This document shows positions 28,634-39,666 of a stretch of DNA of 64,000 nt, in pieces. This stretch comes from JAHJQQ01 sp963737555 (GTDB lineage: Bacteria; Pseudomonadota; Gammaproteobacteria; Thiohalobacterales; Thiohalobacteraceae): the NCBI GenBank assembly GCA_963737555.1, contig CAVTTB010000008.1, forward strand, positions 186,001-250,000, given 5' to 3'. Position 1 is the stretch's first letter; each line of letters opens with the position of its first letter. The notes under the pieces were generated by a model. That model was not told where the DNA came from. It searched no databases and saw nothing but the letters and a program-made list of their open reading frames with translations. Made by a program: the position numbers and the translations under genes.

Positions 28634-30082
28634 ATGGCGATAGATTGCAGCCAGTATCCGCTCACGGGCGGTTTTGATGAATTGCTCTCAGCGCCGGGTG
28701 CGCCGCGTTCGGGCGCGGAAGGTTTGTGCAATTTCTTTTCCGGGCTGCCTAAAGGCGAACTCGAGGAACGTCATCGCGCCGTGGATGCCGCCATCATGGC
28801 GGCGGGTATCACCTTCACGGTGTATTCCGAGGCCGGCAACATCGATCGGGCCTGGCCCTTCGATGTGGTGCCGCGCATCATCGAAAAACGCGAATGGGAA
28901 CGCATCGAGGCTGGGCTGAAGCAACGCTTGCAGGCCCTCAATCTGTGTATTCACGATCTGTATCACGCGCAGCGCATCGTCAAGGACAAGGTGCTGCCGG
29001 CGGAGGTATTGGCGGATTCGCGCAACTTCCGCAGTGCCTGCGTCGGCGCCATGCCGCGCTATGGTGTGTGGGCGCACATCTGCGGGACCGATTTGGTGCG
29101 CGATGGTGACGGCACGGTGTATGTGCTGGAAGACAATCTGCGCGTGCCGTCTGGCGTGTCCTACATGCTGGAAAATCGCCAGCTCATGAAACGGCTGTTT
29201 CCGGAACTGTTCGCGCGCTACGACATCCTGCCGGTCGACGATTACACCACCCAGCTCTATGACATGCTGGCCTCGTTGTCGCCGCGCCCCGGCGATCGCC
29301 CGGAAATCGCCGTGCTCACGCCGGGTGTCTACAACTCGGCCTATTTCGAGCATTCCTATCTCGCCCAACAAATGGGCGCGCATCTGGTGGAAGGCCCCGA
29401 TCTGGTGGTGCTGGACGATGATTGTGTGTACATGCGCACCATCGAAGGGCTGACCCGGCTGGATGTCATTTACCGGCGCATCGACGACGATTTTCTCGAT
29501 CCCGAAGTGTTCCGGCCCGATTCGGCGTTGGGCGTGCCGGGCCTGATGCGTGCCTGGCGCAAGGGCAATATCGGTATCGCCAACGCACCCGGTGCGGGTG
29601 TGGCCGACGACAAGGTGGTGTATGCCTTTGTGCCGCAGATGATCCGTTATTATCTGGATGAAGATCCGATCCTGCCCAACGTGCCGAGTTATCTGTGCAT
29701 GTATGAAAAGGATCGCGACTACGTGCTGGCCAATCTGTCTAAGCTGGTGGTGAAACCGGCCAACGAATCCGGCGGTTACGGCATGCTGGTCGGCCCCAAA
29801 TCCACGGCCGAAGAGTGCGCGAAATTCGCCGAGCTGATCCGCGCCAATCCGCGCAATTACATGGCCCAGCCGACCTTGTCGCTGTCCACGGTGCCGACCT
29901 TGTGTGACGGTATCCTGGAACCGCGGCATGTCGATCTGCGGCCGTTCGTCCTGCAAGCGAAGGATTCATATGTGACGCGCGGCGGATTGACCCGCGTGGC
30001 ATTGAAGCGCGGTTCACTGGTAGTCAATTCCTCACAGGGCGGCGGCAGTAAAGACACCTGGATCGTACAGGACAGTTGGTGA
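28634..30082 (+). CDS. Circularly permuted ATP-grasp family protein (Anbu cluster)
   Basis: This 482-residue protein (COG2308 type) is a circularly permuted ATP-grasp-like ligase. Motifs are DVVPRIIEKREWERIEAGL, GVWAHICGTDLVRDGDG, ENRQLMKRLFPELF, NLSKLVVKPANESGGYGMLVG (a lysine and glycine-rich nucleotide loop) and QPTLSLSTVP, with RPFVLQA near the end. In many bacteria these occur with alpha-E, transglutaminase and Anbu genes, and the set has been proposed to make and recycle small peptides. The reaction is not known. Its stop overlaps the next ATG (ATGA-like TGATG), so the genes are coupled. Confidence 0.9.
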   Translation: MAIDCSQYPLTGGFDELLSAPGAPRSGAEGLCNFFSGLPKGELEERHRAVDAAIMAAGITFTVYSEAGNIDRAWPFDVVPRIIEKREWERIEAGLKQRLQALNLCIHDLYHAQRIVKDKVLPAEVLADSRNFRSACVGAMPRYGVWAHICGTDLVRDGDGTVYVLEDNLRVPSGVSYMLENRQLMKRLFPELFARYDILPVDDYTTQLYDMLASLSPRPGDRPEIAVLTPGVYNSAYFEHSYLAQQMGAHLVEGPDLVVLDDDCVYMRTIEGLTRLDVIYRRIDDDFLDPEVFRPDSALGVPGLMRAWRKGNIGIANAPGAGVADDKVVYAFVPQMIRYYLDEDPILPNVPSYLCMYEKDRDYVLANLSKLVVKPANESGGYGMLVGPKSTAEECAKFAELIRANPRNYMAQPTLSLSTVPTLCDGILEPRHVDLRPFVLQAKDSYVTRGGLTRVALKRGSLVVNSSQGGGSKDTWIVQDSW

Positions 30083-31041
30083 TGCTGGCTCGCGTTGCGG
30101 AGAACCTCTATTGGATGGCGCGCTACCTGGAACGCGCGGAAGATACTGCGCGGCTGATCAACGCCACCACCATCATGCTGATCGACATGCCGCGCGGTGC
30201 CAGTGTCGGCTGGGAAGCGCTGCTCACCGTGGCCGGATTGGATGAGGAGTTCAAAAAGCACTACGACGAAGCCACCGAAACCGCGGTCATGAGTTTTCTG
30301 ATCCAGGACGAACGCAACCCCTCGTCGATCTTCGCCTGCATTCGCATGGCGCGGGAAAACACCCGCAGTTTCCGCGAAGTGCTACCGCGCGAATCCTGGG
30401 AGTGGGTGAACGAGTTGTACCTGTATGCCAAGGCGCATATGAACCAGGCCTTGGATAGACGCAAACGCTTAGAGGTGCTGACAGAAATCATCCGCCGCCG
30501 GCAGGCGGTGGTGGGTCTGTTGTCGGGCACCATGAGTCGCGACGAGGCATTTCAGTTCCTGCGCCTGGGCCGTAACGTCGAGCGCGCCGATATGACCAGC
30601 CGCGTGCTGGACGTGAGTTATGCGCTCAATCTGCCGCGCGAAGGCAGTCAGTATTACGATTTGATCTGGATGAGCGCGTTGAAGGCGTTGTCCGCCTACC
30701 AGATGTACCGCCGTCATGTCAGCATCCGTGCCCAGGGCTCCAAGGTATTGGCCTTTCTGCTCAGCGACCCGAAGTTTCCGCGCAGCGTGCGTCACTGTCT
30801 CAACGAAATGCGCGCGGCTCTGGACGAATTGCCGGGCGATAAACCGCTGCGTACCTTGCGCGGCATTCAGTCCGGTCTGGACAATGCGGATTTTCGCGCC
30901 CTGGCGAAAGCCGGGCTGCACGACTATTGCGATACCCTGCAGGCGGGCCTGGCCGAGTTGAGCGGCGATATCGCAGACACCTATTTCCGCGCCGCCAATG
31001 CGCAGCCGACGGTGGCTCAAGACCTGTTCGGTCAGGCATGA
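30082..31041 (+). CDS. Alpha-E domain protein (DUF403, Anbu cluster)
   Basis: This 319-residue helical protein starts MLARVAENLYWMARYLERAEDTARLI, the Alpha-E signature. Further conserved pieces are RENTRSFREVLPRESWEWVNELY and FLRLGRNVERADMTSRVLDV. Alpha-E proteins nearly always neighbour permuted ATP-grasp and transglutaminase genes. They may be a partner or a second active unit, but the biochemistry is unknown. The start overlaps the upstream stop. An upstream TTG at 30076 is possible. The end overlaps the next gene by four bases. Confidence 0.9.
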   Translation: MLARVAENLYWMARYLERAEDTARLINATTIMLIDMPRGASVGWEALLTVAGLDEEFKKHYDEATETAVMSFLIQDERNPSSIFACIRMARENTRSFREVLPRESWEWVNELYLYAKAHMNQALDRRKRLEVLTEIIRRRQAVVGLLSGTMSRDEAFQFLRLGRNVERADMTSRVLDVSYALNLPREGSQYYDLIWMSALKALSAYQMYRRHVSIRAQGSKVLAFLLSDPKFPRSVRHCLNEMRAALDELPGDKPLRTLRGIQSGLDNADFRALAKAGLHDYCDTLQAGLAELSGDIADTYFRAANAQPTVAQDLFGQA

Positions 31042-32291
31042 ACATGCGCACCTCGCTCGATTTCCCGCGTTATGGCGACAAGTTGAACTCCAGTCGGTTC
31101 GAGGACTATCTCGGTTTGCTGCTGGACGAGCGCGATCGCATCGGACTGACCGAACTCATCCGCCAGATCGACGCGCTGATGATCACCGTCGAGCCCGGTC
31201 ATTCGGTGGCCTATGTTGCCGAGCTGTGCCTGATGACGCCCTACCATTATCTGGTCACGCTGGAGTCGGAGTCGCATTACACACACATCCTGCGCATCGA
31301 CATGAGTGCGCCGGATATCCTGGTGCGCGAAGTCAAAGACCCGAATACGCGCGGCATTTTCCGCAGTCTCAACGAGGTCTACCCCATCGGCGCGGTCAAA
31401 CCCAACTCGCGCTATATGGGTGAGGTGTTGCGCGTCACCGATGCGCATGCCGTGGTCGACCTGCAGAAAGCGCGCGACATCCGTTTTTTCAATCAGGATC
31501 AGATCCGCAAACTGGAACTGCCGGGCAACATGGCGGTGGTCAAGCCCAGTCCCTACACCCACAACATCGTTGCTTATTGGGAACGTCCGGAGGATGGCAT
31601 ACGCGTCTATGCGCTGGGCTGGAGCAGCATCCGTGATGACATGCAGAGTGCTTATGAAAGCGCCAAACAGACCCAGGAAAGGCTCGGCATCGACAAGCTG
31701 CTGTTGCCCATCGATCATTTGGCCACCCGCATCTACAGCCAGAACCGTGAGGCTGCGATTCTCGAATACCTGACTCTGTCGAGTTATTACTACTGGGGTT
31801 CCTACGATATCGCCGATCAGAACTCCTCGACCAATGTCACCAAGAGCGTGCATTTCGCCAACGAACTGGAATGCCCGGCCAAGGTTTTCACCGCCGCCAA
31901 CCATCCGTATTTTATGAATCACCTGCTGACCGAGTCACCCACCGAGGCCTTCGTGCGCAACTTCGGCCCGCGCCTGCACCACATCGCCGTGGCCGTACGC
32001 GATAGCGAAACACTCGATGGAAACCATGCGGCGCTCGCCAACATCGACTATGTGGTGCAGTCGCTGCGTGACTGTGGTCAGAAATTTCTGCTCGATGTCA
32101 TCGGTTCCAAGGAGGAGGGTCTGAAGCAGATATTCTCCAGCGCCTCAGAGTATTCCTCGCTGATCATCGAATACGTCCAGCGCTTCGGCGATTTCCAAGG
32201 TTTCTTCACCAAAGACAATGTCGCCGAGCTCACCCACGCCGCCGGCGTGGACGAGAGTCTCAAGGCGCTGCAGGAAGCGGCACAGTCCTGA
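31038..32291 (+). CDS. Two-module VOC protein resembling HPPD-type dioxygenase
   Basis: This 417-residue protein starts with an ATGA overlap to the alpha-E gene, so it is translated with it. An N-terminal part of about 215 residues (DERDRIGLTELIRQIDALM, TPYHYLVTLESESHYTHI) has no family I recognise. The C-terminal part has two vicinal-oxygen-chelate-like modules: IDHLATRIYSQ, RLHHIAVAVRD and LIIEYVQRFGDFQGFF. H227, H315 and E378 stand where the iron ligands of 4-hydroxyphenylpyruvate dioxygenase would be, and the segment with E378 resembles the HPPD EIIQR motif. This suggests an Fe(II) enzyme or a VOC-fold relative. The assignment rests on motif likeness, not an alignment. It is distinct from HPPD itself by length and N-terminus. 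Confidence 0.6.
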   Translation: MNMRTSLDFPRYGDKLNSSRFEDYLGLLLDERDRIGLTELIRQIDALMITVEPGHSVAYVAELCLMTPYHYLVTLESESHYTHILRIDMSAPDILVREVKDPNTRGIFRSLNEVYPIGAVKPNSRYMGEVLRVTDAHAVVDLQKARDIRFFNQDQIRKLELPGNMAVVKPSPYTHNIVAYWERPEDGIRVYALGWSSIRDDMQSAYESAKQTQERLGIDKLLLPIDHLATRIYSQNREAAILEYLTLSSYYYWGSYDIADQNSSTNVTKSVHFANELECPAKVFTAANHPYFMNHLLTESPTEAFVRNFGPRLHHIAVAVRDSETLDGNHAALANIDYVVQSLRDCGQKFLLDVIGSKEEGLKQIFSSASEYSSLIIEYVQRFGDFQGFFTKDNVAELTHAAGVDESLKALQEAAQS

Positions 32292-32406
32292 GTGGTCGTA
32301 GCACCGGCAGGGCAGTATTGGTAAGCTGGGTCACGGAAGTACACAAAGCACTCGACCTAATTACACGTCGTGGTGGATGCCAGCCAATCAACCCGGTGAA
32401 AAAGTC

Positions 32407-33693
32407 ATGACCGAGCCTAACGCGACACTCCAGATCGACGGCAAAACTATCGAGCTTCCCACCCTGAAGGGCAGCCTCGGTCCAGATGTCATTGACACCC
32501 GCACACTCGGCAATCAGGGTTACTTCACCTACGACCCCGGATTCCTGTCCACTGCAAGTTGCACGTCCAGCATCACCTATATCGACGGCGACGAGGGCCT
32601 GCTCTACTACCGCGGCTACCCCATCGAACAACTCGCCGAAAAGTCGGATTTCCTGGAGACCGCCTATCTGCTTTGGCATGGCGAACTGCCCAACACCGAA
32701 CAAAAGCACGGATTCGATGCACTGGTCACGCGGCACACGATGTTGCATGACCAGATGCTCTCCTTGTACAAGGGCTTTCGTCGCGATGCGCATCCGATGG
32801 CGGTTATGGTCTCCATCATCGGCGCGATGGCGGCCTTCTACCCGGAAAGCTCGGATGTCACCGATCCCGAACAACGCGAAATTTCGATGTTCCGTCTGCT
32901 CGCCAAGGTGCCGACCGTGGCGGCCTGGTCCTACAAATACAACAAGGGCGAGCCGTTCGTCTATCCACAGAACCGGATGAGTTACGCCGAGAATTTCCTG
33001 TACATGCTGCATGCCAACCCGTGCGAGGAGTATGTGCCGAGTCCGATTCTGGCGCGTGCATTGGATCGCATCTTCATCCTGCATGCCGACCACGAGCAGA
33101 ACGCCTCGACCTCCACGGTGCGCATGGCCGGCTCCAGCTATGCCAACCCGTTCGCCTGTATCGCGGCGGGCACCGCCTGCTTGTGGGGGCCGCTGCATGG
33201 CGGCGCCAACGAGTCCGTATTGGCGATGCTGGCGGAAATCGGCGACAGCTCGCGCATCGGCGAGTTCGTCAATCGCGCCAAGGACAAGAGCTCCAATTAT
33301 CGCCTGATGGGCTTCGGTCACCGCGTCTACAAGAACATGGATCCGCGCGCCGCGATCATGCGCCAGACCTGCCATGAAGTGCTCGACGAACTCGGCCTGC
33401 ACGACGACCCGCTGTTCAAGATGGCGCTCGAACTGGAAAAGATCGCGCTGGAAGACGAGTACTTCATCAAGAAGAAGCTGTACCCCAACGTCGACTTCTA
33501 TTCAGGCATCGTCCTGCGCGCGCTGGGCATACCCACCTCCATGTTCACCGCCATCTTCGCCCTGGCGCGCACCGCCGGCTGGATCGCGCAGTGGAACGAA
33601 ATGATCGTCAGCCCCGCGCACAAGATCGCGCGTCCACGCCAACTCTACTCCGGCCCGCAGCGCCGTGAGTTCGTGCCGATCAGCGGGCGCTGA
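32407..33693 (+). CDS. gltA: Citrate synthase
   Basis: This type II (NADH-sensitive, hexameric) citrate synthase of 428 residues condenses oxaloacetate and acetyl-CoA. Family motifs are YIDGDEGLLYYRGYPIEQL, the catalytic histidines in LWGPLHGGANE and GFGHRVYKNMDPRA, and the catalytic aspartate in YPNVDFYSG. ATG 32407 gives the normal N-terminus; the open frame reaches 32377. It is on the same strand as the alpha-E and VOC genes but after 115 bp, so it may have its own promoter. The gene is undamaged. Confidence 0.95.
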   Translation: MTEPNATLQIDGKTIELPTLKGSLGPDVIDTRTLGNQGYFTYDPGFLSTASCTSSITYIDGDEGLLYYRGYPIEQLAEKSDFLETAYLLWHGELPNTEQKHGFDALVTRHTMLHDQMLSLYKGFRRDAHPMAVMVSIIGAMAAFYPESSDVTDPEQREISMFRLLAKVPTVAAWSYKYNKGEPFVYPQNRMSYAENFLYMLHANPCEEYVPSPILARALDRIFILHADHEQNASTSTVRMAGSSYANPFACIAAGTACLWGPLHGGANESVLAMLAEIGDSSRIGEFVNRAKDKSSNYRLMGFGHRVYKNMDPRAAIMRQTCHEVLDELGLHDDPLFKMALELEKIALEDEYFIKKKLYPNVDFYSGIVLRALGIPTSMFTAIFALARTAGWIAQWNEMIVSPAHKIARPRQLYSGPQRREFVPISGR

Positions 33694-33776
33694 ACTGACG
33701 GATGGATTGGGCGTGAGTCAGGGAGGCAGCAGGAAGGCCGTGCAATGGGTAAGCAATAAACAATAGGGAATCGGCC

Positions 33777-35159
<1,383 letters not shown>

Positions 35160-35164
35160 ATGTG

Positions 35165-36019
35165 ATGCGGAGACTGCGAATTCAACATCTGACGGAATAT
35201 CTGTTTCCAACCCAGGTGACACTCAACCCGCACCGGCTCTTGCTGCGCCCACGTGAAGGGCATGACGTGCGTATCGAGTCTTCCAAGTTGACGATCACGC
35301 CTGCGCACAATATCAAATGGCAGCGTGACGTGTTCGATAACTCCCTGGCGGTCGTTAACTTCCTGGAGAGATCGGATAAGCTGATTATCGACAGTGAAGT
35401 CGTTATCCAGCATTACGATCAAGCGCCGTTCGACTTTCTGCTCGAAGAGTATGCGGTGAATTATCCTTTCGATTATGCGCTGGGCGAACAAGTCGATCTG
35501 GCGGCTTTCCAGCAGCCGGGATTCTCCGGCGAGCAACGCATTATAAAGGACTGGCTGCAACAGCTTGGGTTGACCGGCATGAAAACGTTTGCTTTGCTGG
35601 TGACGATGAATCAGGCGATCAGCAACCAGCTTCATTATCAAACACGAGATGAAGCGGGTGTCCAGTCGCCCGCGCAGACGCTAGCTCAACGTAGCGGAAC
35701 CTGCCGCGATTACGCCACGCTGTTCATCGAGGCGTGTCGCAGCCTCGGCTTGGCCAGTCGTTTTGTCAGCGGCTATTTACATGCCCCAGCGACAGAGGCG
35801 GGCAATGCGACTACCCATGCCTGGGCGGAGATCTACCTGCCAGGCACGGGGTGGAAGGGCTTCGATCCAACGGCGGGTGAAGTTACCGGCAACAATCATA
35901 TTGCGGTGGCGGTTGCGCGAGACCCCGAAACAGTGCCGCCAGTGTCTGGCAGTTTCATAGGGACTGACGCGGCAACGCCAACGATGCGGGTGAATGTGCA
36001 AGTCAACTTGCTGGTCTGA
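35165..36019 (+). CDS. Transglutaminase-like protein, BTG type (Anbu cluster)
   Basis: This 284-residue protein has a bacterial transglutaminase-like N-terminal domain (LRIQHLTEYLFPTQVTLNPHRLLLRPREGHD) and a cysteine-protease-like core. The catalytic triad is visible as Cys in RSGTCRDYATLFIEACR, His in THAWAEIYLPG and Asp in WKGFDPTAGE. Such proteins in Anbu clusters are thought to cut or transfer on peptide amides. The start is ATG 35165; GTG 35162 is one codon earlier. It is intact and ends 48 bp before the convergent large transglutaminase gene. Confidence 0.88.
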   Translation: MRRLRIQHLTEYLFPTQVTLNPHRLLLRPREGHDVRIESSKLTITPAHNIKWQRDVFDNSLAVVNFLERSDKLIIDSEVVIQHYDQAPFDFLLEEYAVNYPFDYALGEQVDLAAFQQPGFSGEQRIIKDWLQQLGLTGMKTFALLVTMNQAISNQLHYQTRDEAGVQSPAQTLAQRSGTCRDYATLFIEACRSLGLASRFVSGYLHAPATEAGNATTHAWAEIYLPGTGWKGFDPTAGEVTGNNHIAVAVARDPETVPPVSGSFIGTDAATPTMRVNVQVNLLV

Positions 36020-36066
36020 AAGGTGAGATGGGGACGAAGCCCAATTTCGCATTCTCGTGGTATGCG

Positions 36067-39000
36067 TTAACGCCGGCGCAAGTCCAACGTATGCGGGAAT
36101 TCGCCCGGCGGTTCCTCAGGCGGCGGTGCCATCGGCCCGGGGGGTGAGCCGCCGGGATAGAAGCGCGCCAATGGCGTGAGCGCGGGCGGCGGGGTGAAGC
36201 TGCCCGGTGTATGGCCAAAATCCTGGAAGCGCGAGTGACGGCGCGTCTCGGCTTCATAGGCATTGACCGGGAAGCGTTCGTAGCTGCGGCCACCGGGATG
36301 CACAACGCGATAGGTGCAGCCGCCGATGGCGCGGCCATTCCAGGTGTCGATCAGATCGAACACCAGCGGCGTGTGGATGCCGATGGTCGGATGCAGGGCG
36401 GACGGCGGTTGCCAGGCGCGATAGCGCACGCCGGCCACGTATTCACCGTGTACACCGGTAGCACGCAGCGGCACGCGGCGGCCGTTGCAGGCCAAGACAT
36501 AACGATTGTCAGTGAGGCCGGTGACTTTGACTTGCAGGCGCTCCACGGAGGAATCGACATAGCGCGCCGTGCCCTGGCTGGTACTTTCTTCGCCGAGCAC
36601 ATGCCAAGGTTCGATGGCGGTGCGCAGTTCGATTTCTATATCGCCGAGTTGTAGCGTGCCGTAACGCGGGAAACGGAATTCGAGGAACGGCGCGAACCAA
36701 TCCAGATCGAAGGGAAAACCGTTCGCCTGCAAATCTTCGATCACGTCTTTGAGATCGGCCCACAGATAATGCGGCAGCATGTGCCGGTCATGCAGCAGCG
36801 TGCCCCAGCGTACCAGCGGTTTGCTGTACGGCGTATCCCAGAAGCGCGCCACCAGTGCGCGCAGCAACAGCATCTGCGCGAGACTCATGCGCGCATGCGG
36901 CGGCATTTCGAAGGCGCGAAATTCGAGCAGGCCTAAGCGTCCGCTGGCACTGTCGGGCGAATACAATTTGTCGATGCAGAATTCCGAACGGTGGGTATTG
37001 CCGGTGAGATCGGTGAGCAGATTGCGCAACAGACGATCCACCAGCCACGGCTGCGGCACCAGACCTTGCGGCATCTGTTGAAAGGCGATTTCCAGTTCGT
37101 ATAGCCGTTCGCTGCGGCCCTCATCGACGCGCGGCGCCTGACTGGTCGGACCAATGAACAGGCCCGAGAACAGATAGGAAAGGGCCGGGTGATGTTGCCA
37201 GTACGTGATCAGGCTGGCCAGCAGATCGGGACGGCGCAGAAACGGGCTGTCGGACGCCGTGGCGCCGCCGAAGGTGACATGGTTGCCGCCGCCGGTGCCG
37301 GAGTGTCGACCGTCGAGCATGAATTTTTCGGCACTCAATCGCGATAGGCGCGCCTCTTCATACAAGATTGTCGTCGTGTCGACCAATTGCGCCCAGTTAT
37401 GCGCAGGATGGATGTTGACCTCGATCACGCCCGGGTCGGGCGTCACCATCAGTTTCTCCAGGCGGTTGTCGTTCGGCGGCGTGTAGCCTTCGATGCATAC
37501 CGGTAATTTGAGTGTGCCAGCGGTGGCTTCGACAGCGGCGAGCACATCCAGGTATTGCTCCAGTGTCGTCACCGGCGGCATGAAGATGTACAGACAACCC
37601 TTGCGTGCCTCGACGCACAGTGCCGTGTGTGGCACCTCCACCGGCTGTTCATCGGGTGTGGGCTGCGGATGAATTTCCGGATGCACCGGCAGGTTCTGCA
37701 CATGCGTGCTATAGCGCGCGGCGACTTCACCGTGAAAATTGGCCAGCGGCAGTTGCGGTGCGAAGGGGTCGGTTTCGATCCAAGGGGCGCGCTGTTCTTC
37801 TGCCACCCAGGGCAGCGAGGCGAGCGGCAGGCGCAGGCCCATGGGTGAATCGCCGGCGGACAGATAGATGCGGTCATGGCGCAGCTGCCACAGCGCGCTA
37901 TGCCAGTGGCCCGTGCTCGCGTCCGCGTGCCACGCCATCGGCAGAATATAACCTACCGGTGTGTTTAAACCGTGCGCGAGTTTGTCGGCCAGACTTTGGC
38001 GTTCCAGCGGGTCATCTAGATTGGCCTTGGCCGGGTCCAGGTTGACCGGTAATTCGGCTTCTTGCTTGAGATAATTGATCGCGTCTTCGTAGGCCGGTTG
38101 GACGTAACGTGCTTCCAGTCCGAGGTGCGTAGCCAAGGCTTGCGCAAAACGGCGGGCATCAATCACGCTGCGCCCATAATTTTTACCGGCTTCTGCCAAC
38201 AGTGTCTCGTCGTGCCAGACCGGCTGGCCGTCGCGACGCCAATATAGGCCCAGCGCCCAACGTGGCAGCGGCTCGCCCGGATACCACTTGCCTTGACCGG
38301 TGTGCAGCAGCGCGCCATGGGTGAGGCGTGCCTTCAAACGGCGCACTAACACCTCGGCACGTTCGCGTTTGTGCATTCCTAGTGCATCGATGTTCCACTC
38401 CGCCGCATCCATTTCGTCGACCGAAACGAAGGTCGGTTCGCCGCCATGCGTCAGTCGCACGTCCATGGCGTCGAGTTTTTCATCGACGGCTTGCCCCAGC
38501 GCCAGAATGTTCTGCCACGCCTCGTCACTGTAAGGCAGCGTTACGCGTGGGTCTTGGCGCACACGGGTGACGGTATTGCTGAAGCTGAATTCGACTTCGC
38601 ATTTATCGGTCATACCGTCGATCGGCGCAGCGCTGGAAGGCTGTGGTGTGCAGGCCAGCGGGATATGTCCTTCGCCGGCGAATAATCCGGAGGTCGGATC
38701 GAGGCCGATCCAGCCCGCGCCGGGCAGATAGACTTCGGCCCAGGCGTGCAGATCGGTAAAGTCTTTGTCCGTACCCGCCGGGCCTTCAAGTGGTTTTTCA
38801 TCGGCGGTCAATTGCACAAGATAACCGGAGACGAAACGCGCGGCTAAGCCGAGATGACGCAGAATCTGCACCAGCAACCAAGCGCTGTCACGACACGAAC
38901 CGAGGGCTTTTCCCAGGGTTTCCTCGCAGCTTTGGATGCCGACTTCCATGCGTACGGTGTAGGCGATGTCGTGTTGCAGACGCTGATTCAGCGCGACCAG

Positions 39001-39432
39001 AAAATCATTGCAGTGAATGCGTTTGCGCTCGACCTTGGCCAGCCAAACGCTGAGCAAGGGGCCGGCGGTTTCGGTTTCGAGATAGGGTGTCAATTCCCTG
39101 CGCAAGGCCGCATCGTAGTCGAATGGCCAATGCTCGGCACTCTCTTCGATGAAGTAGTCGAAGGGATTGATCACCGTCATGTCGGCAATCAGTTCGACAT
39201 CGACACTGAACTCGCGGGTCTTCTCGGGAAACACCAGTCGCGCGAGATAATTTCCGAACGGATCCTGCTGCCAATTGATGAAGTGGTTGTCGGGACTGAT
39301 CTTCAGTGTGTAGGCGACGATGGGTGTGCGACTGTGCGGTGCGGGACGCAGGCGCACGATATGCGGACCGAGATTGATGCTGCGATCGAATTTATAGGAG
39401 GTGATATGACGCAGGGCGACGTGGATGCTCAT
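36067..39432 (-). CDS. Large transglutaminase-DUF2126 protein (Anbu cluster)
   Basis: This protein of about 1,121 residues begins MSIHVALRHITSYKFDRSI; ATG 39432 is chosen over the longer frame from 39471. Residues about 1-110 are the transglutaminase N-terminal domain. The core lies at about 160-260, with Cys in GKALGSCRDSAWLLVQ, His in DLHAWAEVYLPG and Asp in GLDPTSG. The rest is DUF2126, with GGEPTFVSVDEMD, FMLDGRHSGTGGGNHVTFGG and LYELEIAFQQMP. DUF2126 is found only fused to this type of transglutaminase and its role is unknown. The gene is undamaged over 3.3 kb, unlike many neighbours. It is downstream of Anbu on the same strand. Confidence 0.92.
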   Translation of the reverse strand: MSIHVALRHITSYKFDRSINLGPHIVRLRPAPHSRTPIVAYTLKISPDNHFINWQQDPFGNYLARLVFPEKTREFSVDVELIADMTVINPFDYFIEESAEHWPFDYDAALRRELTPYLETETAGPLLSVWLAKVERKRIHCNDFLVALNQRLQHDIAYTVRMEVGIQSCEETLGKALGSCRDSAWLLVQILRHLGLAARFVSGYLVQLTADEKPLEGPAGTDKDFTDLHAWAEVYLPGAGWIGLDPTSGLFAGEGHIPLACTPQPSSAAPIDGMTDKCEVEFSFSNTVTRVRQDPRVTLPYSDEAWQNILALGQAVDEKLDAMDVRLTHGGEPTFVSVDEMDAAEWNIDALGMHKRERAEVLVRRLKARLTHGALLHTGQGKWYPGEPLPRWALGLYWRRDGQPVWHDETLLAEAGKNYGRSVIDARRFAQALATHLGLEARYVQPAYEDAINYLKQEAELPVNLDPAKANLDDPLERQSLADKLAHGLNTPVGYILPMAWHADASTGHWHSALWQLRHDRIYLSAGDSPMGLRLPLASLPWVAEEQRAPWIETDPFAPQLPLANFHGEVAARYSTHVQNLPVHPEIHPQPTPDEQPVEVPHTALCVEARKGCLYIFMPPVTTLEQYLDVLAAVEATAGTLKLPVCIEGYTPPNDNRLEKLMVTPDPGVIEVNIHPAHNWAQLVDTTTILYEEARLSRLSAEKFMLDGRHSGTGGGNHVTFGGATASDSPFLRRPDLLASLITYWQHHPALSYLFSGLFIGPTSQAPRVDEGRSERLYELEIAFQQMPQGLVPQPWLVDRLLRNLLTDLTGNTHRSEFCIDKLYSPDSASGRLGLLEFRAFEMPPHARMSLAQMLLLRALVARFWDTPYSKPLVRWGTLLHDRHMLPHYLWADLKDVIEDLQANGFPFDLDWFAPFLEFRFPRYGTLQLGDIEIELRTAIEPWHVLGEESTSQGTARYVDSSVERLQVKVTGLTDNRYVLACNGRRVPLRATGVHGEYVAGVRYRAWQPPSALHPTIGIHTPLVFDLIDTWNGRAIGGCTYRVVHPGGRSYERFPVNAYEAETRRHSRFQDFGHTPGSFTPPPALTPLARFYPGGSPPGPMAPPPEEPPGEFPHTLDLRRR

Positions 39433-39495
39433 GATGGGCCAGTATAGTGAGGACTGCTTGCAGTCATGCAAGCGCTGCGCCAGTGTCGGTTCGCG

Positions 39496-39557
39496 GCTTC
39501 GTAGATCGGATTTACCCTGAAAGGCACACGAGCGCAGCGTAATCCGACCTACGAGGC
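39496..39557. repeat. Palindromic repeat (GTAGGTCGGATTA type)
   Basis: An imperfect inverted repeat pairs GCTTCGTAGATCGGATTTA with TAATCCGACCTACGAGGC around AGCGCAGCG. Repeats of this kind are scattered in many proteobacterial genomes. It lies between Anbu and the large transglutaminase. Confidence 0.65.
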
Positions 39558-39588
39558 TGTCCGCCGACGTTCGTATCCGATGAGGGGT

Positions 39589-39623
39589 TGCAAGGGGAGA
39601 GATGGGACATCTTTCCCCTTGCA
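39589..39623. repeat. Strong hairpin between Anbu and the large transglutaminase
   Basis: TGCAAGGGGA-G-AGATG pairs with CATCT-T-TCCCCTTGCA in a stem of about 15 bp with one T-G mismatch and a short loop. It lies 44 bases after the Anbu stop codon, so it may end or protect the Anbu transcript. There is no T tract on the minus-strand side. Confidence 0.5.
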
Positions 39624-39666
39624 GTCAGCCCGCGCAGGACTCTGTCCGAGCAGGGCGGAATCACAC

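Noticed and set aside
28688..29956. Minus-strand frame of 422 codons opposite the ATP-grasp gene
   Set aside because: An antisense shadow; composition is His/Gln-rich and there is no ribosome site.
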